Below are positions 1 to 10,177 of a stretch of 64,000 nt of DNA, piece by piece. The stretch's first letter is position 1. Each line of letters begins with the position of its first letter. The translations under genes and the position numbers were made by a program. The stretch comes from Streptomyces sp. SW4 (lineage in GTDB: Bacteria; Actinomycetota; Actinomycetes; Streptomycetales; Streptomycetaceae): positions 4,461,001-4,525,000 of the forward strand of contig QKWM01000004.1 in assembly GCA_003248315.1 (NCBI GenBank), in the 5' to 3' direction. The notes beneath the pieces were generated by a model that saw nothing but the letters and a program-made list of their open reading frames with translations, made no database searches and was not told the origin of the DNA.

Positions 1-1286
1 CTCAAGGAGATCCTCGAGGACGGCGAGCGCGCCCTGGTGCTCGGGCACACCGACGAGGAGCGGGTGGTGCGGCTCGCCGAGCCGCTGCTGGACGTCACCA
101 TCCGCGCCGGCGACGCGCTCCTGCTCGAGCCCCGCTCCGGGTACGTCTACGAGGTCATCCCCAAGAGCGAGGTCGAGGAGCTCGTCCTCGAAGAGGTCCC
201 CGACATCGGCTACGAGCAGATCGGCGGCCTCGGCAACCAGATCGAGATGATCCGCGACGCGGTCGAGCTCCCCTACCTCTACCCGGACCTGTTCAAGGAG
301 CACGAGCTGCGTCCGCCCAAGGGCGTCCTGCTCTACGGGCCGCCCGGATGCGGAAAGACGCTGATCGCCAAGGCGGTGGCCAACTCGCTGGCCAAGAAGG
401 TCGCCGAGGTCACCGGCCAGGCCGCCGGCAAGAGCTTCTTCCTCAACATCAAGGGTCCCGAGCTGCTCAACAAGTACGTCGGCGAGACCGAGCGGCAGAT
501 CCGCCTGGTCTTCCAGCGGGCCCGTGAGAAGGCCAGCGAGGGCACGCCCGTCATCGTCTTCTTCGACGAGATGGAGTCCCTCTTCCGCACCCGTGGCTCC
601 GGTGTCAGCTCGGACGTGGAGAACACCATCGTCCCGCAGCTGCTCGCCGAGATCGACGGCGTGGAAGGCCTGCAGAACGTGGTCGTGATCGGCGCCTCCA
701 ACCGTGAGGACATGATCGACCCCGCCATCCTGCGGCCGGCCGGCTCGACGTGAAGATCAAGATCGAGCGTCCGGACGCCGAGGCGGCCAAGGACATCTTC
801 GGCAAGTACCTCACCGAGCGCCTCCCGCTGCACGAGGAAGACCTCAAGGAGCACGGCGGCGACAAGGGCTCCACCGTCCAGGCGATGATCCAGACGGCGG
901 TGGAACAGATGTACGCCGAATCCGAGGAGAACCGCTTCCTGGAGGTCACCTACGCCAACGGCGACAAGGAAGTCCTCTACTTCAAGGACTTCAATTCCGG
1001 CGCCATGATCGAGAACATCGTGGGCCGCGCCAAGAAAATGGCGATCAAGGACTTCCTCGAAAAGAATCAGAAGGGCCTTCGCGTCTCCCACCTGCTCCAG
1101 GCATGCGTGGACGAGTTCAAGGAGAACGAGGACCTGCCCAACACCACCAACCCGGACGACTGGGCCCGGATCTCCGGAAAGAAGGGCGAGCGGATCGTGT
1201 ACATCCGTACGCTCGTCACCGGAAAGCAGGGCGCGGACACCGGACGCTCCATCGACACGGTGGCGAACACCGGTCAGTACCTGTAA
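1..1286 (+). CDS. arc: Proteasome-associated AAA+ ATPase Arc/Mpa (5' truncated)
   Basis: Ring ATPase that recognises pupylated proteins, unfolds them and feeds them into the 20S proteasome. Only the C-terminal part of the family length is present because the window starts inside the gene. Visible are the interdomain OB region, the Walker A motif GPPGCGKT (about 343-366), Walker B FFDEMES (about 559-580), and an arginine-finger region [13 protein letters not shown]. The protein ends in GQYL, the C-terminal tail that mycobacterial Mpa uses to dock on the proteasome. The frame breaks at about 735-741, where CGGCCGGCCGG should carry one more G ([13 protein letters not shown] expected). A strong terminator follows, so arc is probably transcribed apart from dop and pup. 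Confidence 0.95.
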
Positions 1287-1294
1287 AAGGCGGG

Positions 1295-1338
1295 CGGCTG
1301 CGGGTGCCCCTCGGCGGGTACCCGCAGCCGACGTTTTT
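1295..1338 (+). terminator. Rho-independent terminator after arc
   Basis: An 11-bp perfect inverted repeat CGGCTGCGGGT (1295-1305) / ACCCGCAGCCG (1320-1330) is followed by ACG and a run of five T. It sits 8 bases after the arc stop codon, between arc and dop. Confidence 0.85.
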
Positions 1339-1520
1339 CAGGGCCACGGTTGGAGCAAGGCAATGACGCAAATGATCTCCCCACCAGCGCAAAGGCGTTC
1401 TAGGCTCTTCCGTACCGCCGAGTCGCGCAGTGCGGGGACGGGCACCGCACACGCAACCGAGCACCGGCGGTATCTGAGCGGCGTCCACGACCGAGGCCGC
1501 CGCCGGGCAAGGAGGGCCGC

Positions 1521-3031
1521 ATGACCGTACGGCGAGTAATGGGCATCGAGACGGAGTACGGGATCTCCGTCCCGGCCACCCCAACGCCAATGCCATGCTC
1601 ACCTCGTCCCAGATCGTCAACGCGTACGCCGCGGCGATGCACCGGGCCCGCCGGGCCCGCTGGGACTTCGAGGAGGAGAACCCGCTGCGGGACGCGCGAG
1701 GCTTCGACCTCGCCCGCGAGGCCGCCGACTCCAGCCAGCTCACCGACGAGGACATCGGCCTGGCCAACGTGATCCTCACCAACGGAGCACGGCTCTACGT
1801 CGACCACGCGCACCCCGAGTACAGCGCGCCCGAGGTCACCAACCCCCTGGACGCCGTCCTGTGGGACAAGGCCGGCGAGCGGATCATGGCCGAGGCGGCC
1901 GAACGGGCGGCCCAGCTCCCCGGGGCCCAGCCGATCCACCTCTACAAGAACAACACCGACAACAAGGGCGCCTCCTACGGCACGCACGAGAACTACCTGA
2001 TGAAGCGGGAGACCCCCTTCTCGGACATCGTGCGCCACCTGACCCCGTTCTTCGTCTCCCGGCAGGTCTTCGCCGGCGCCGGTCGCGTCGGCATCGGCCA
2101 GGACGGCCACGAGCACGGCTTCCAGCTCAGCCAGCGCGCCGACTACTTCGAGGTCGAGGTGGGCCTCGAGACGACGCTGAAGCGCCCGATCATCAACACC
2201 CGCGACGAGCCGCACGCCGACGCGGAGAAGTACCGCAGGCTGCACGTGATCATCGGCGACGCGAACCTCTCCGAGATCTCGACCTACCTCAAGCTGGGCA
2301 CGACGTCCCTGGTCCTGTCGATGATCGAGGACGGCTTCATCGCCGTGGACCTCGCCGTCGACCAGCCCGTGCGCACGCTGCACCAGGTCTCGCACGACCC
2401 GTCGCTGAAGCGGCTGGTCACCCTGCGCAGCGGCCGCACGCTCACCGCGGTACAGCTCCAGATGGAGTACTACGAGCTGTCCCGCAAGTACGTGGAGGAA
2501 CGGTTCGGGGCCGACGCCGACGACCAGACCAAGGACATCCTGGCCCGGTGGGAGGACACCCTCAACCGTCTGGAGAACGACCCGATGAGCCTGGCCGGCG
2601 AGCTGGACTGGGTCGCCAAGCGGGAGCTGATGGAGGGCTACCGGCGCCGCGACGGCGTGGACTGGGACGCCCCGAGGCTGCATCTGGTCGACCTGCAGTA
2701 CGCCGACGTACGGCCCGAGAAGGGCCTGTACAACCGTCTGGCGGCCCGTGGGCGCATGAAGCGCCTGCTGGACGAGTCCGAGGTCGAGCGGGCCCGCACG
2801 AAGCCGCCAGAGGACACGCGTGCGTACTTCCGCGGACGGTGCCTGGAGCAGTACGCCGACGACGTGGCGGCGGCCTCCTGGGACTCGGTGATCTTCGATC
2901 TGCCGGGCCGGGACTCGCTCCAGCGGGTACCCACGCTGGAACCGCTTCGCGGAACGCGTAATCACGTCAAGGAGCTGTTGGACCGCTGCCGCACGGCGGA
3001 GGACCTGGTCAGGGTGCTCTCCGGCGGCTGA
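1521..3031 (+). CDS. dop: Deamidase/depupylase of Pup
   Basis: Converts the C-terminal glutamine of Pup to glutamate and removes Pup from substrates. It belongs to the glutamine-synthetase-like Dop/PafA fold family. The start ATG at 1521 reads [16 protein letters not shown], the conserved N-terminal strand with the metal-binding glutamate. Further conserved blocks are [37 protein letters not shown] and the C-terminal [11 protein letters not shown]. The expected length is 503 residues. The frame breaks at about 1571-1575, where TCCCGGCCACC should be TCCCGGGCCACC ([12 protein letters not shown] expected). The paralogue pafA lies 5.6 kb downstream. The stretch [18 protein letters not shown] and the position next to pup identify this copy as Dop rather than PafA. 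Confidence 0.95.
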
Positions 3032-3197
3032 GGGTACTGGAGCGGAGTCGGCCGGCAGGGTGGAAAGTCCCTGGCCCGGGAATCATCGAGGTGGTCCCCG
3101 TACGTTGGAGCAACTGCGGGGCCATTGTCGGACCCGGCTTGTAGGGTCTGATCTTGACCGAGCAACTGTGTCGGGCGAACCGAGCGGGGTGAGGGTT

Positions 3198-3416
3198 ATG
3201 GCGACCAAGGACACCGGCGGCGGGCAGCAGAAGGCCACGCGTTCCACCGAGGAGGTCGAGGAGCAGGCGCAGGACGCGCAGGCATCGGAGGACCTCAAGG
3301 AGCGCCAGGAGAAGCTGAGCGACGACGTCGACTCCGTCCTGGACGAGATCGACGACGTCCTCGAGGAGAACGCCGAGGACTTCGTCCGGTCCTTCGTTCA
3401 GAAGGGCGGTCAGTAG
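3198..3416 (+). CDS. pup: Prokaryotic ubiquitin-like protein Pup
   Basis: Small disordered protein tag (72 residues) that is ligated to lysines of proteasome substrates. ATG at 3198 (MATKDTGGGQQKATR) is chosen because it gives the family length. It is rich in Glu, Asp, Lys and Gln, with a predicted helical segment LKERQEKLSDDVDSVLDEID, the part that binds the Arc coiled coil. It ends in QKGGQ, so it needs deamidation by Dop before PafA can use it. The gene is intact and follows dop by 166 bases. Confidence 0.97.
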   Translation: MATKDTGGGQQKATRSTEEVEEQAQDAQASEDLKERQEKLSDDVDSVLDEIDDVLEENAEDFVRSFVQKGGQ

Positions 3417-3844
3417 GCCGCTCCTGCCTTCACGACGAAGGCCGACGGGCCGGGCGGGCGGCGCAGGAACGATACGTGAGGGGTCGCGCGCGGTGCGGGG
3501 TTGCCGTGCCGCGCGCGACCCGCTCCGGGGTGTCGTGGCTGGTCCGGGGCGTCGTGGTCGCTTCGGGCTGCCTTGGGCGTCGTGGTCGTTTCGGGTTGCT
3601 TCGGGCGTCGTGGTCGCTTCAGGGCGGCGTTTTCGTGGAGGGCGGGGACTCGGTTCGTGGTGTCGGCGGGGCGCGTTGGTCCGTGGCTCTGCTTGGACCC
3701 GGGCCGCGGTTTCCGCGGAGTATGTGGATCACCGCCGGAGGGCGGGTAGGGTCCGTGGCATACCGTGCTCCGGCCCGTGGCCGGGGCGTTTCGCAATCGG
3801 CCCGGCGGCTCCCGGCGGGCTGCCGCCTATGTGGAAGGAAACGC
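3417..3844. other. Gene-free pup-prcB spacer with a short tandem repeat
   Basis: This 428-base stretch carries no open frame that looks like a protein; the frames present are G/R/W-rich. Three 28-bp tandem units lie at 3547-3630. A small hairpin GCCTTC/GAAGGC (3426-3442) follows the pup stop. As I recall, related Streptomyces carry a small endonuclease-like gene in this position; I see no trace of it here. Confidence 0.6.
3547..3630 (+). repeat. Three 28-bp tandem repeats
   Basis: Units start at 3547, 3575 and 3603, each beginning GGGCGTCGTGGTCG followed by YTTC. The first two match at all but a few positions and the third diverges at its 3' end. A shorter imperfect copy (GGGTGTCGTGG) lies just upstream at about 3528. 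The unit length is not a multiple of three, which argues against coding. Confidence 0.75.
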
Positions 3845-4688
3845 GTGGAACCCAACACTCGTAGCACCGGGCGTCTGCCGGCTGCCTTCCTGACGCCTGG
3901 ATCCTCCTCGTTCATGGACTTCCTCGGGAGCACCAGCCGGAGCTGCTTCCGGCAACCGGCAGCTGCCGCCGGTGCAGGGCGTGGTCGAGGCGCCGCACGG
4001 CACCACGATCGTGGCCGTGACGTTCCCCGGCGGCGTCGTGCTGGCCGGTGACCGGCGGGCCACCATGGGCAACGTCATCGCGCAGCGGGACATCGAGAAG
4101 GTGTTCCCGGCCGACGAGTACTCCGCGGTGGGCATCGCCGGTACGGCGGGGCTGGCCGTGGAGATGGTGAAGCTGTTCCAGCTGGAGCTGGAGCACTTCG
4201 AGAAGGTCGAGGGTGCCCAGCTGTCGCTGGAGGGCAAGGCGAACCGCCTGTCGACCATGATCCGGTCGAACCTCGGCATGGCGATGCAGGGGCTGGCCGT
4301 GGTCCCGTTGTTCGCGGGGTACGACGTGGACCGGGGCAAGGGCCGGATCTTCTCCTACGACGTGACGGGCGGCCGGTCCGAGGAGCAGGGCTACGCTGCG
4401 ACCGGGTCGGGGTCGATCTTCGCCCGAGGTGCCATGAAGAAGCTCTTCCGGGAGGACCTGAGCGAGGAGCAGGCCACGACGTTGGTGGTGCAGGCTCTGT
4501 ACGACGCGGCAGACGACGACTCGGCGACCGGTGGTCCCGATGTCGCCCGCCGGATCTACCCGATCGTCACCGTGATCACCGAGGACGGCTTCCGCCGGCT
4601 GACCGAGGACGAGTCCTCGGAGATCGCCCGCTCCGTGCTGGAGCGGCGGCTGGAGCAGCCGGACGGTCCGCGGGCGGCGCTGCTCTAG
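3845..4688 (+). CDS. prcB: Proteasome beta subunit
   Basis: Catalytic subunit of the 20S proteasome. The GTG at 3845 gives [19 protein letters not shown], the usual Streptomyces propeptide. Self-cleavage before the nucleophile occurs in the motif [15 protein letters not shown]; the catalytic threonine codon is 4002-4004. Other conserved blocks are [33 protein letters not shown] and [16 protein letters not shown]. The expected length is 281 residues. Two single-G losses in the propeptide (3926-3928 and 3951-3952) break the frame; restoring both gives [20 protein letters not shown]. prcA follows after 67 bases. Confidence 0.95.
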
Positions 4689-4755
4689 CCGGCGCGGCGC
4701 GGTTGCTTTGTTGTCAGGTGATCCAGTGACTTCGACAGAAAGGGACGGATAACCG

Positions 4756-5520
4756 GTGTCGACGCCGTTCTATGTCTCACCCCAGCAGGCCATGGCCGAC
4801 CGGGCGGAGTACGCCCGCAAGGGCATCGCCCGCGGCCGCAGCCTGGTCGTGCTGCAGTACGCCGACGGCATCGTGTTCGTCGGTGAGAATCCGTCCCGTG
4901 CGCTGCACAAGTTCAGCGAGATCTATGACCGGATCGGATTTGCCGCCGCCGGTAAGTACAACGAGTACGAGAACCTGCGGATCGGGGTGTGCGCTACGCC
5001 GACCTGCGGGGCTACACCTACGACCGTGAGGACGTGACCGCTCGGGGCTGGCCAACGTCTACGCCCAGACGCTGGGCACGATCTTCTCCAGCGCCGGTGA
5101 GAAGCCGTACGAGGTGGAGCTGGTCGTCGCCGAGGTCGGGGAGACGCCCGAGGGCGACCAGATCTACCGGCTGCCGCACGACGGCTCGATCGTGGACGAG
5201 CACGGGTCGGTGGCGGTGGGCGGTAACGCCGAGCAGATCAGCAGCTACCTGGACCAGCGGCACCGGGACGGGATGACGCTGGCGGAGGCGTTGCAGCTGG
5301 CGGTGCAGGCGCTGTCCCGGGACACGAACGGAAGCCAGCGGGAGATTCCGGCGGAGCGGCTGGAGGTCGCGGTGCTGGACCGGACGCGTCCGCAGAAGCG
5401 GAAGTTCAAGCGGATCGTCGGCGGCCAGCTGTCCCGCCTGCTCTCCTCGGCCTCGGGGCCGGGGAGCCGGCGGGGGGCGGTGCAGACGCCGACGCCGAGG
5501 CGGAGGACACGGAGGAGTAG
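4756..5520 (+). CDS. prcA: Proteasome alpha subunit
   Basis: Outer-ring, non-catalytic subunit that gates the chamber and docks Arc. The GTG at 4756 gives [20 protein letters not shown], the family start; there is no N-terminal threonine. Conserved segments are [43 protein letters not shown] and [19 protein letters not shown]. The expected length is about 255 residues with an acidic tail ending DAEAEDTEE. Three single-base losses interrupt the frame: 4984-4987 (IGGVRYAD expected), 5044-5047 ([11 protein letters not shown] expected) and somewhere in 5448-5490. The stop at 5518-5520 is reached only after the third is corrected. Confidence 0.93.
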
Positions 5521-6278
5521 CGGGGGCGCGCCTGCGACACCTCGGGTGGCGGCGCCGCGGGTGGTGTACCTGCGGCGCCGCTGCGCGTCGCCTGCGGGTG
5601 GTCGGTGGGTCGGGGGTGGGGTGGGGGTGTCCGTCCTCGGGGCGCCGCGAAACCCGCCAGCTGCCACAGCCCCGCACGCCGCCTCGCGACGCCCCTGCGG
5701 GCGAACACCCCCCACCCCACCCCCTCACCGCCCCACCCAGCCGCGGGCACCGGCCCCACCCAGCCGCGGGCACCGGCCCTGCCCGGCCGCGGGCACCCGC
5801 CCCGCCCAGCCGCGGGCAGTCGTGCGGCTGGGGTGGCAGGGGTGGGCGCGGGTGGTTTCGCCGTCGTGTCGGGTTGCGCGATGTCCCTGGCGTCGGGGTG
5901 GACGCCGTTCTCGCCCAGCCGCGGGCAGTCGTGCCGCTGGGGCGGCACCCGGTCACGCCGTGTTGCGTGACGTCCCTGGCGTCGGGGCGGACGCCGCTCC
6001 CGCCCAGCCGCGGGCAGTCGTGCGGCAGGGGTGGGCGCGGGTCGTTTCGTCGTCGTGCGGGGTTGCGCGATGTCCCTGGCGTCGGGGCGGACGCCGTTCC
6101 TGCCCAGCCGCGGGCAGTCGTGCCGCTGGGGCGGCACGGGTGGGCGCGGGCGGCTCCCGTCGCGCCGGGTTGCGCAACGGCCCCCGACCCCGGCACGAAC
6201 GCCGGGTAGGTGGGTCATCCGGGCGCGCGGGCGGCGCCCGTACCCGCCCAGTCGCCGTTCCCGGGGGAGGTGGGCAGG
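5521..6278. repeat. Repeat-filled intergenic region (23-bp array plus longer units)
   Basis: No gene is visible in 758 bases. CCGCGGGCA recurs exactly every 23 bases at 5741, 5764, 5787 and 5810, giving four tandem units. It then recurs at 5919, 6008 and 6108 inside larger imperfect units 89 and 100 bases long. Those units share GATGTCCCTGGCGTCGGGG, GACGCCG and CCAGCCGCGGGCAGTCGTG. Most units have a CCGCGG centre able to pair locally. The region separates prcA from the convergent LacI gene. Long frames through it are low-complexity G/R/P/A-rich translations. Confidence 0.8.
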
Positions 6279-7333
6279 TCAGGGGCGGGGTGGGGCTGTG
6301 GAGCCTCGGACGATCAGGTGGACCGGGATGTCGCCGGCCTCGGGTGGGCGGTCGTCCAGGACGGCCAGGAGAGCCCGCATGCCCCGCTCGCCGAACAGCT
6401 CCGCGTCCAGGCGGACGGTCGTCAGCTCGGGGTCGATGGCCGTGGCCAGGGCCAGGTCGTCCAGCCCGGTGACCGAGACGTCGTCGGGCACCCGCAGGCC
6501 CAGCCGGCGCAACGCCTTGTAGGCGCCGGCGGCGAGCTTGTCGTCGTCGCAGACGATCGCCGTGGGCGGCGGCGCCGGCCCCGCCAGCGCGGTCTCCACG
6601 GCGGTCCGGGCGCCGTCGATCGAGATGGGGGCGCGGACGGTGCCCAGCTCGGTTCCGGGCACGGCCGCCAGCCGCGTGGCCAGCTCCCGCGCCCGTACCT
6701 CGAACGTCCACGACGCGACGTCCGCCGCGAGATGCAGGATCCGGCGATGGCCCAGCGACAGCAGGTGGTCCGCGACCTGGCGGATGCCGTCGGCGATGTC
6801 CAGGTTCACCGTGGCCGCCCCCAGGCTCCCCTCCGGATCGCTGTCCAGCATGACCAGGGGCAGCTGGTCGCCGCGGATCGCGGTGAGCGCGTCGGCGGCC
6901 ATGGACGAGGCGATCACGCCGTCCAGCGCGGCCTGCGCCGAGGCGAACGGGTCCCGGGCCGGCCCGATGCCCTCGGGGAGGGATAGAGGACGACCCCGAA
7001 GCCGTGCTCCGCGGCGACCCGGGCCGCGCCGGTGTAGACGCCGGCGAAGAACTCCGTGGTCAGCGCCGGAACCACCAGCAGCACCGTACGCGTGTGGCCC
7101 AGCCGCAGATTGCGGGCCGCCAGATTGGGCCGGTAGCCCAGGTCCCGCGCGGCCTGCCGGACGCGCCGCGCCGTCGCCTCGGAGACGCGTCCGCGCCACT
7201 TGTCGCCGAGGACCAGCGAGACCGCGGCCTGGGAGACCCCGGCGGCCTCGGCGACGTCCCGGCTCGTCGGGCGTGAGCTGCCTCGTGCCACCGCGGGCCC
7301 GCTCCTTCGTCTGGACTGGTGAACAGCGGACAT
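6279..7333 (-). CDS. LacI-family transcriptional regulator
   Basis: Repressor-type protein, expected 351 residues. The N-terminal helix-turn-helix is SRDVAEAAGVSQAAVSLVLGDKWRGRVS and the hinge is YRPNLAARNLRLG. It is followed by a periplasmic-binding-protein-like sensor domain: GHRRILHLAADV, AIVCDDDKLAAGAYKALRRLG and LGLRVPDDVSVTGLDD. A frame break at 6975-6978 (one base missing from a G run; VLYPSPEGIGPARDPF expected) joins the two parts. The start at 7333 overlaps a candidate operator, so a later GTG (MARGSSRPTSRDV) is an alternative. The gene diverges from the MFS gene and is likely its regulator. The effector is unknown. Confidence 0.88.
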
Positions 7334-7335
7334 GG

Positions 7336-7362
7336 TACGTATGGACCCGGGCGTTATACGTA
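7336..7362. promoter_or_regulatory. Candidate LacI-family operator between regulator and MFS gene
   Basis: Perfect inverted repeat TACGTAT (7336-7342), N13, ATACGTA (7356-7362) in the 59-base divergent gap. It is much more AT-rich than its surroundings. Its position fits control of both genes. Confidence 0.6.
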
Positions 7363-7392
7363 AAACGTGGGTGTCGGCGGAGGGAGTACGGC

Positions 7393-8649
7393 ATGGTCAC
7401 GGGGTATCTCGAGATCCTCCGGGCGCGGCACGCCGTCCGGCTGCTCGCCGGCACGCTCGTGGGGCGGCTGCCCAATGCCACGGCGGCGATCGCGATCGTG
7501 CTGTTCGTGCGCGCGGAGGGCGGGACGTACAGCCTGGCCGGTGCGCTCGCGGCCGTGTACGGCGTCGCCAACGCGGTGGGGCAGCCCGTCCTGGGACGGC
7601 TCGTCGATCTGCACGGGCAGCCGCGGGTCCAGCTGCCCGCCGCCCTGGCGTCGGGCGCCGCGATGGCCGTCTTCGCCTTCTCGGGCATCGAGCCGCTCGC
7701 CGTCGCCGTCGCCGCGGTGGCGCTCGCCGGGCTGTTCACGCCGCCCCTCGAGGGCGGTCTGCGGGCCCTGTGGCCCAGCGTCCTCGGCAAGGAGGACCAG
7801 GTGCACACGGCGTACGCCATGGACGCCATCGCCCAGGAGGTGATGTTCACCGTCGGCCCGCTGCTGGTGACCGTGTGCGTGTCGGTCTGGTCGGAGCAGG
7901 CGGCGCTGCTCGTCCTGAACGGCGTCGGGGTGCTGGGCGCCCTGTCCGTCGTCGTGTCGCCCCCTCGCGCGCGTGGCGCTCCGCCCGCGCGAGGCGCACT
8001 GGCTCGGCGCGCTGCGCTCGCCGGGGCTGCTGGCGCTGCTCGCCGCGTTCCTGTTCGTGGGCAGCGCGATGGGCTCCATCACGGTGGCCGCCGTGCCCTA
8101 TGCGGACGAGCACGGGGGCGACGCCGTGTACGGCTGGCTGATGGCCGCCATCGGGCTGGGCGCGCTGATCGGCGGCGCGGTCTACGGCGGCCGGCGGTGG
8201 TCCGGTGAACCGGCCCGGCGACTGACCCTGCTCGTGGCCCTTCTGGCGGTGTGTTACGTCCCCTGATGCTCATGCCGGACGTGGTGCCGATGGTGCTGCT
8301 GACGGTGGTGGCCGGCCTGTTCCTGGCCCCGGCCATCGCCTGCGCCTTCGTCCTGGTCGACCGGCACGCGCCGCGGGGCACCGTGACCGAGGCGTTCTCC
8401 TGGCTGGTGACCACGTTCACCGTGGGCGCGTCCGTGGGCACCGGCCTCGCGGGGCCCGTCGTCGAGGCGGGCGGGGCCCTGTGGGGCTTCGCCGTGCCGG
8501 GAGCGGCCGGAGCGGTGTCCCTGCTGGTTCTCCTGGCCACCGGACGGGTCCTCGCAGCTCCCGCCGGGGGAGCGGTGGTTGCGGCTTCGACGGAAAATGA
8601 TCCGAACCGTGCCGTCGAACCCCGTTTCAGCTCAGGGGATCGGGCGTAA
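7393..8649 (+). CDS. MFS transporter
   Basis: Major facilitator superfamily membrane protein, expected about 419 residues with twelve hydrophobic segments. ATG 7393 reads MVTGYLEILRARHAVRLLAG. The loop QPVLGRLVDLHGQPR between helices 2 and 3 resembles the MFS motif-A position. Substrate is unknown. The frame breaks near 7960-7972 (net two bases) and at 8260-8263 (one C missing; CYVPLMLMPD expected). It diverges from the LacI regulator, and pafA starts 9 bases after its stop. In my recollection this pair also sits between prcA and pafA in other Streptomyces. Confidence 0.85.
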
Positions 8650-8658
8650 TGTTCAGTC

Positions 8659-10020
8659 ATGGACCGCCGCATTTTCGGGCTGGAGAACGAGTACGGCGTC
8701 ACGTGCACGTTCAGGGGACAGCGCCGCCTGTCGCCTGACGAGGTGGCGCGGTACCTCTTCCGCCGTGTCGTGTCATGGGGCCGCAGCAGCAATGTCTTTC
8801 TGCGCAACGGCGCCCGCCTCTATCTCGACGTGGGGTCACATCCGGAATACGCGACACCCGAATGTGACAACGCGATCGAACTCGTCACCCACGACAAGGC
8901 GGGCGAGCGCATTCTGGAAGGACTCCTGGTAGACGCGGAACGACGCCTGCACGAGGAGGGAATCGCGGGCGACGTCTACCTCTTCAAGAACAACACCGAC
9001 TCGGCGGGCAACTCCTACGGCTGCCACGAGAACTACCTGGTGGCCCGGCACGGGGAGTTCTCGAGGCTCGCGGACATCCTCATCCCGTTCCTGGTGACCA
9101 GGCAGCTGCTGTGCGGCGCGGGCAAGGTGCTGCAGACGCCGCGCGGCGCCGTCTACTGCGTCAGCCAGCGCGCCGAGCACATCTGGGAGGGCGTCTCCTC
9201 GGCGACGACCAGGTCCCGCCCGATCATCAACACGCGCGACGAGCCGCACGCCGACGCCGAGCGCTACCGCCGGCTGCACGTGATCGTCGGCGACTCGAAC
9301 ATGTCCGAGACGACGATGCTGCTCAAGGTAGGCGCCACCGACCTGGTGCTGCGCATGATCGAGGCCGGCACGGTGATGCGGGACCTCACCCTGGAGAACC
9401 CGATCCGGGCGATCCGCGAGGTCAGCCACGACATCACCGGGCGGCGGAAGGTGCGCCTCGCCAGCGGCCGGGAGGCGTCGGCCCTGGAGGTGCAGCGGGA
9501 GTACTACGAGAAGGCCGTGGACTTCTGCGAGCGCCGCGGCATCCGCACCGGCACGGTGGAGCGGGTGCTGGAGCTGTGGGGCCGCACCCTGGAGGCGATC
9601 GAGACCGAGGACCTCGACCGCATCGACACCGAGATCGACTGGGTCATGAAGTACAAGCTCCTGGAGCGGTACCGCGCCAAGCACAACATGACCATGTCGC
9701 ATCCGCGGGTCGCCCAGATAGACCTCGCCTACCACGACATCCACCGGCGTCGTGGCCTGTACTACCTGCTGGAGAAGAAGGGCCAGGCGGCCCGGGTCTG
9801 CAACGACCTGAAGATCTTCGAGGGCAAGTCCGTTCCGCCGCAGACCACTCGGGCCCGGCTGCGCGGCGACTTCATCCGGCGGGCCCAGGAGCAGCGCCGG
9901 GACTTCACGGTCGACTGGGTCCACCTCAAGCTCAACGACCAGGCCCAGCGCACCGTGTTGTGCAAGGACCCGTTCCGCTCCGTCGACGACCGGGTGGAGA
10001 AGCTCATCGCGGGCATGTGA
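8659..10020 (+). CDS. pafA: Pup-protein ligase
   Basis: ATP-dependent ligase that joins the C-terminal glutamate of deamidated Pup to a lysine of the target. It has 453 residues and is intact. ATG 8659 reads [18 protein letters not shown], with the glutamates that coordinate ATP/Mg. Conserved blocks are [59 protein letters not shown] and [22 protein letters not shown] after the first strand and the shorter N-terminal loop separate PafA from Dop. A perfect-stem terminator lies downstream. Confidence 0.97.
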   Translation: MDRRIFGLENEYGVTCTFRGQRRLSPDEVARYLFRRVVSWGRSSNVFLRNGARLYLDVGSHPEYATPECDNAIELVTHDKAGERILEGLLVDAERRLHEEGIAGDVYLFKNNTDSAGNSYGCHENYLVARHGEFSRLADILIPFLVTRQLLCGAGKVLQTPRGAVYCVSQRAEHIWEGVSSATTRSRPIINTRDEPHADAERYRRLHVIVGDSNMSETTMLLKVGATDLVLRMIEAGTVMRDLTLENPIRAIREVSHDITGRRKVRLASGREASALEVQREYYEKAVDFCERRGIRTGTVERVLELWGRTLEAIETEDLDRIDTEIDWVMKYKLLERYRAKHNMTMSHPRVAQIDLAYHDIHRRRGLYYLLEKKGQAARVCNDLKIFEGKSVPPQTTRARLRGDFIRRAQEQRRDFTVDWVHLKLNDQAQRTVLCKDPFRSVDDRVEKLIAGM

Positions 10021-10082
10021 GCGGACCTCCGGCCGGGTGACGCGCGACACGCGGGCCCGCACGGAATTCCGGAACGCCACAC

Positions 10083-10111
10083 GGGCGCCGTACGTTTCCC
10101 GTACGGCGCCC
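10083..10111 (+). terminator. Hairpin after pafA
   Basis: 11-bp perfect inverted repeat GGGCGCCGTAC (10083-10093) / GTACGGCGCCC (10101-10111) with a seven-base loop. There is no long T run, which is usual in this GC range. Confidence 0.7.
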
Positions 10112-10122
10112 TGCTCACGCCG

Positions 10123-10128
10123 TAGAGT
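10123..10128 (+). promoter_or_regulatory. Candidate -10 element for the FKBP lipoprotein gene
   Basis: TAGAGT, a good Streptomyces sigma-HrdB-type -10 sequence. It lies directly after the pafA terminator and 49 bases before the GTG at 10178. I see no convincing -35. Confidence 0.4.
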
Positions 10129-10177
10129 TGCGCGCGCACGCCATCACCGACGATCGACCGATTACGAGGCCCCCACC

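Noticed and set aside
735-745. Programmed frameshift in arc and other genes
   Set aside because: The sites have no slippery heptamer or downstream structure in common, occur in dozens of unrelated genes, and always require one extra G or C. Sequence error is the simpler explanation.
5741-6116. CRISPR array
   Set aside because: Repeats at 23 bases have no separate unique spacers, and later units are imperfect and of unequal length; no cas genes.
5598-6209. Long open frames between prcA and the LacI gene
   Set aside because: They translate to low-complexity R/G/P/A-rich strings made by tandem repeats; both strands are open, as expected for very GC-rich repeats.
8659-10020. Assigning this gene as dop
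   Set aside because: Motifs CTFRGQ and the spacing to the metal-binding strand fit PafA; the copy adjacent to pup at 1521 has the Dop features.
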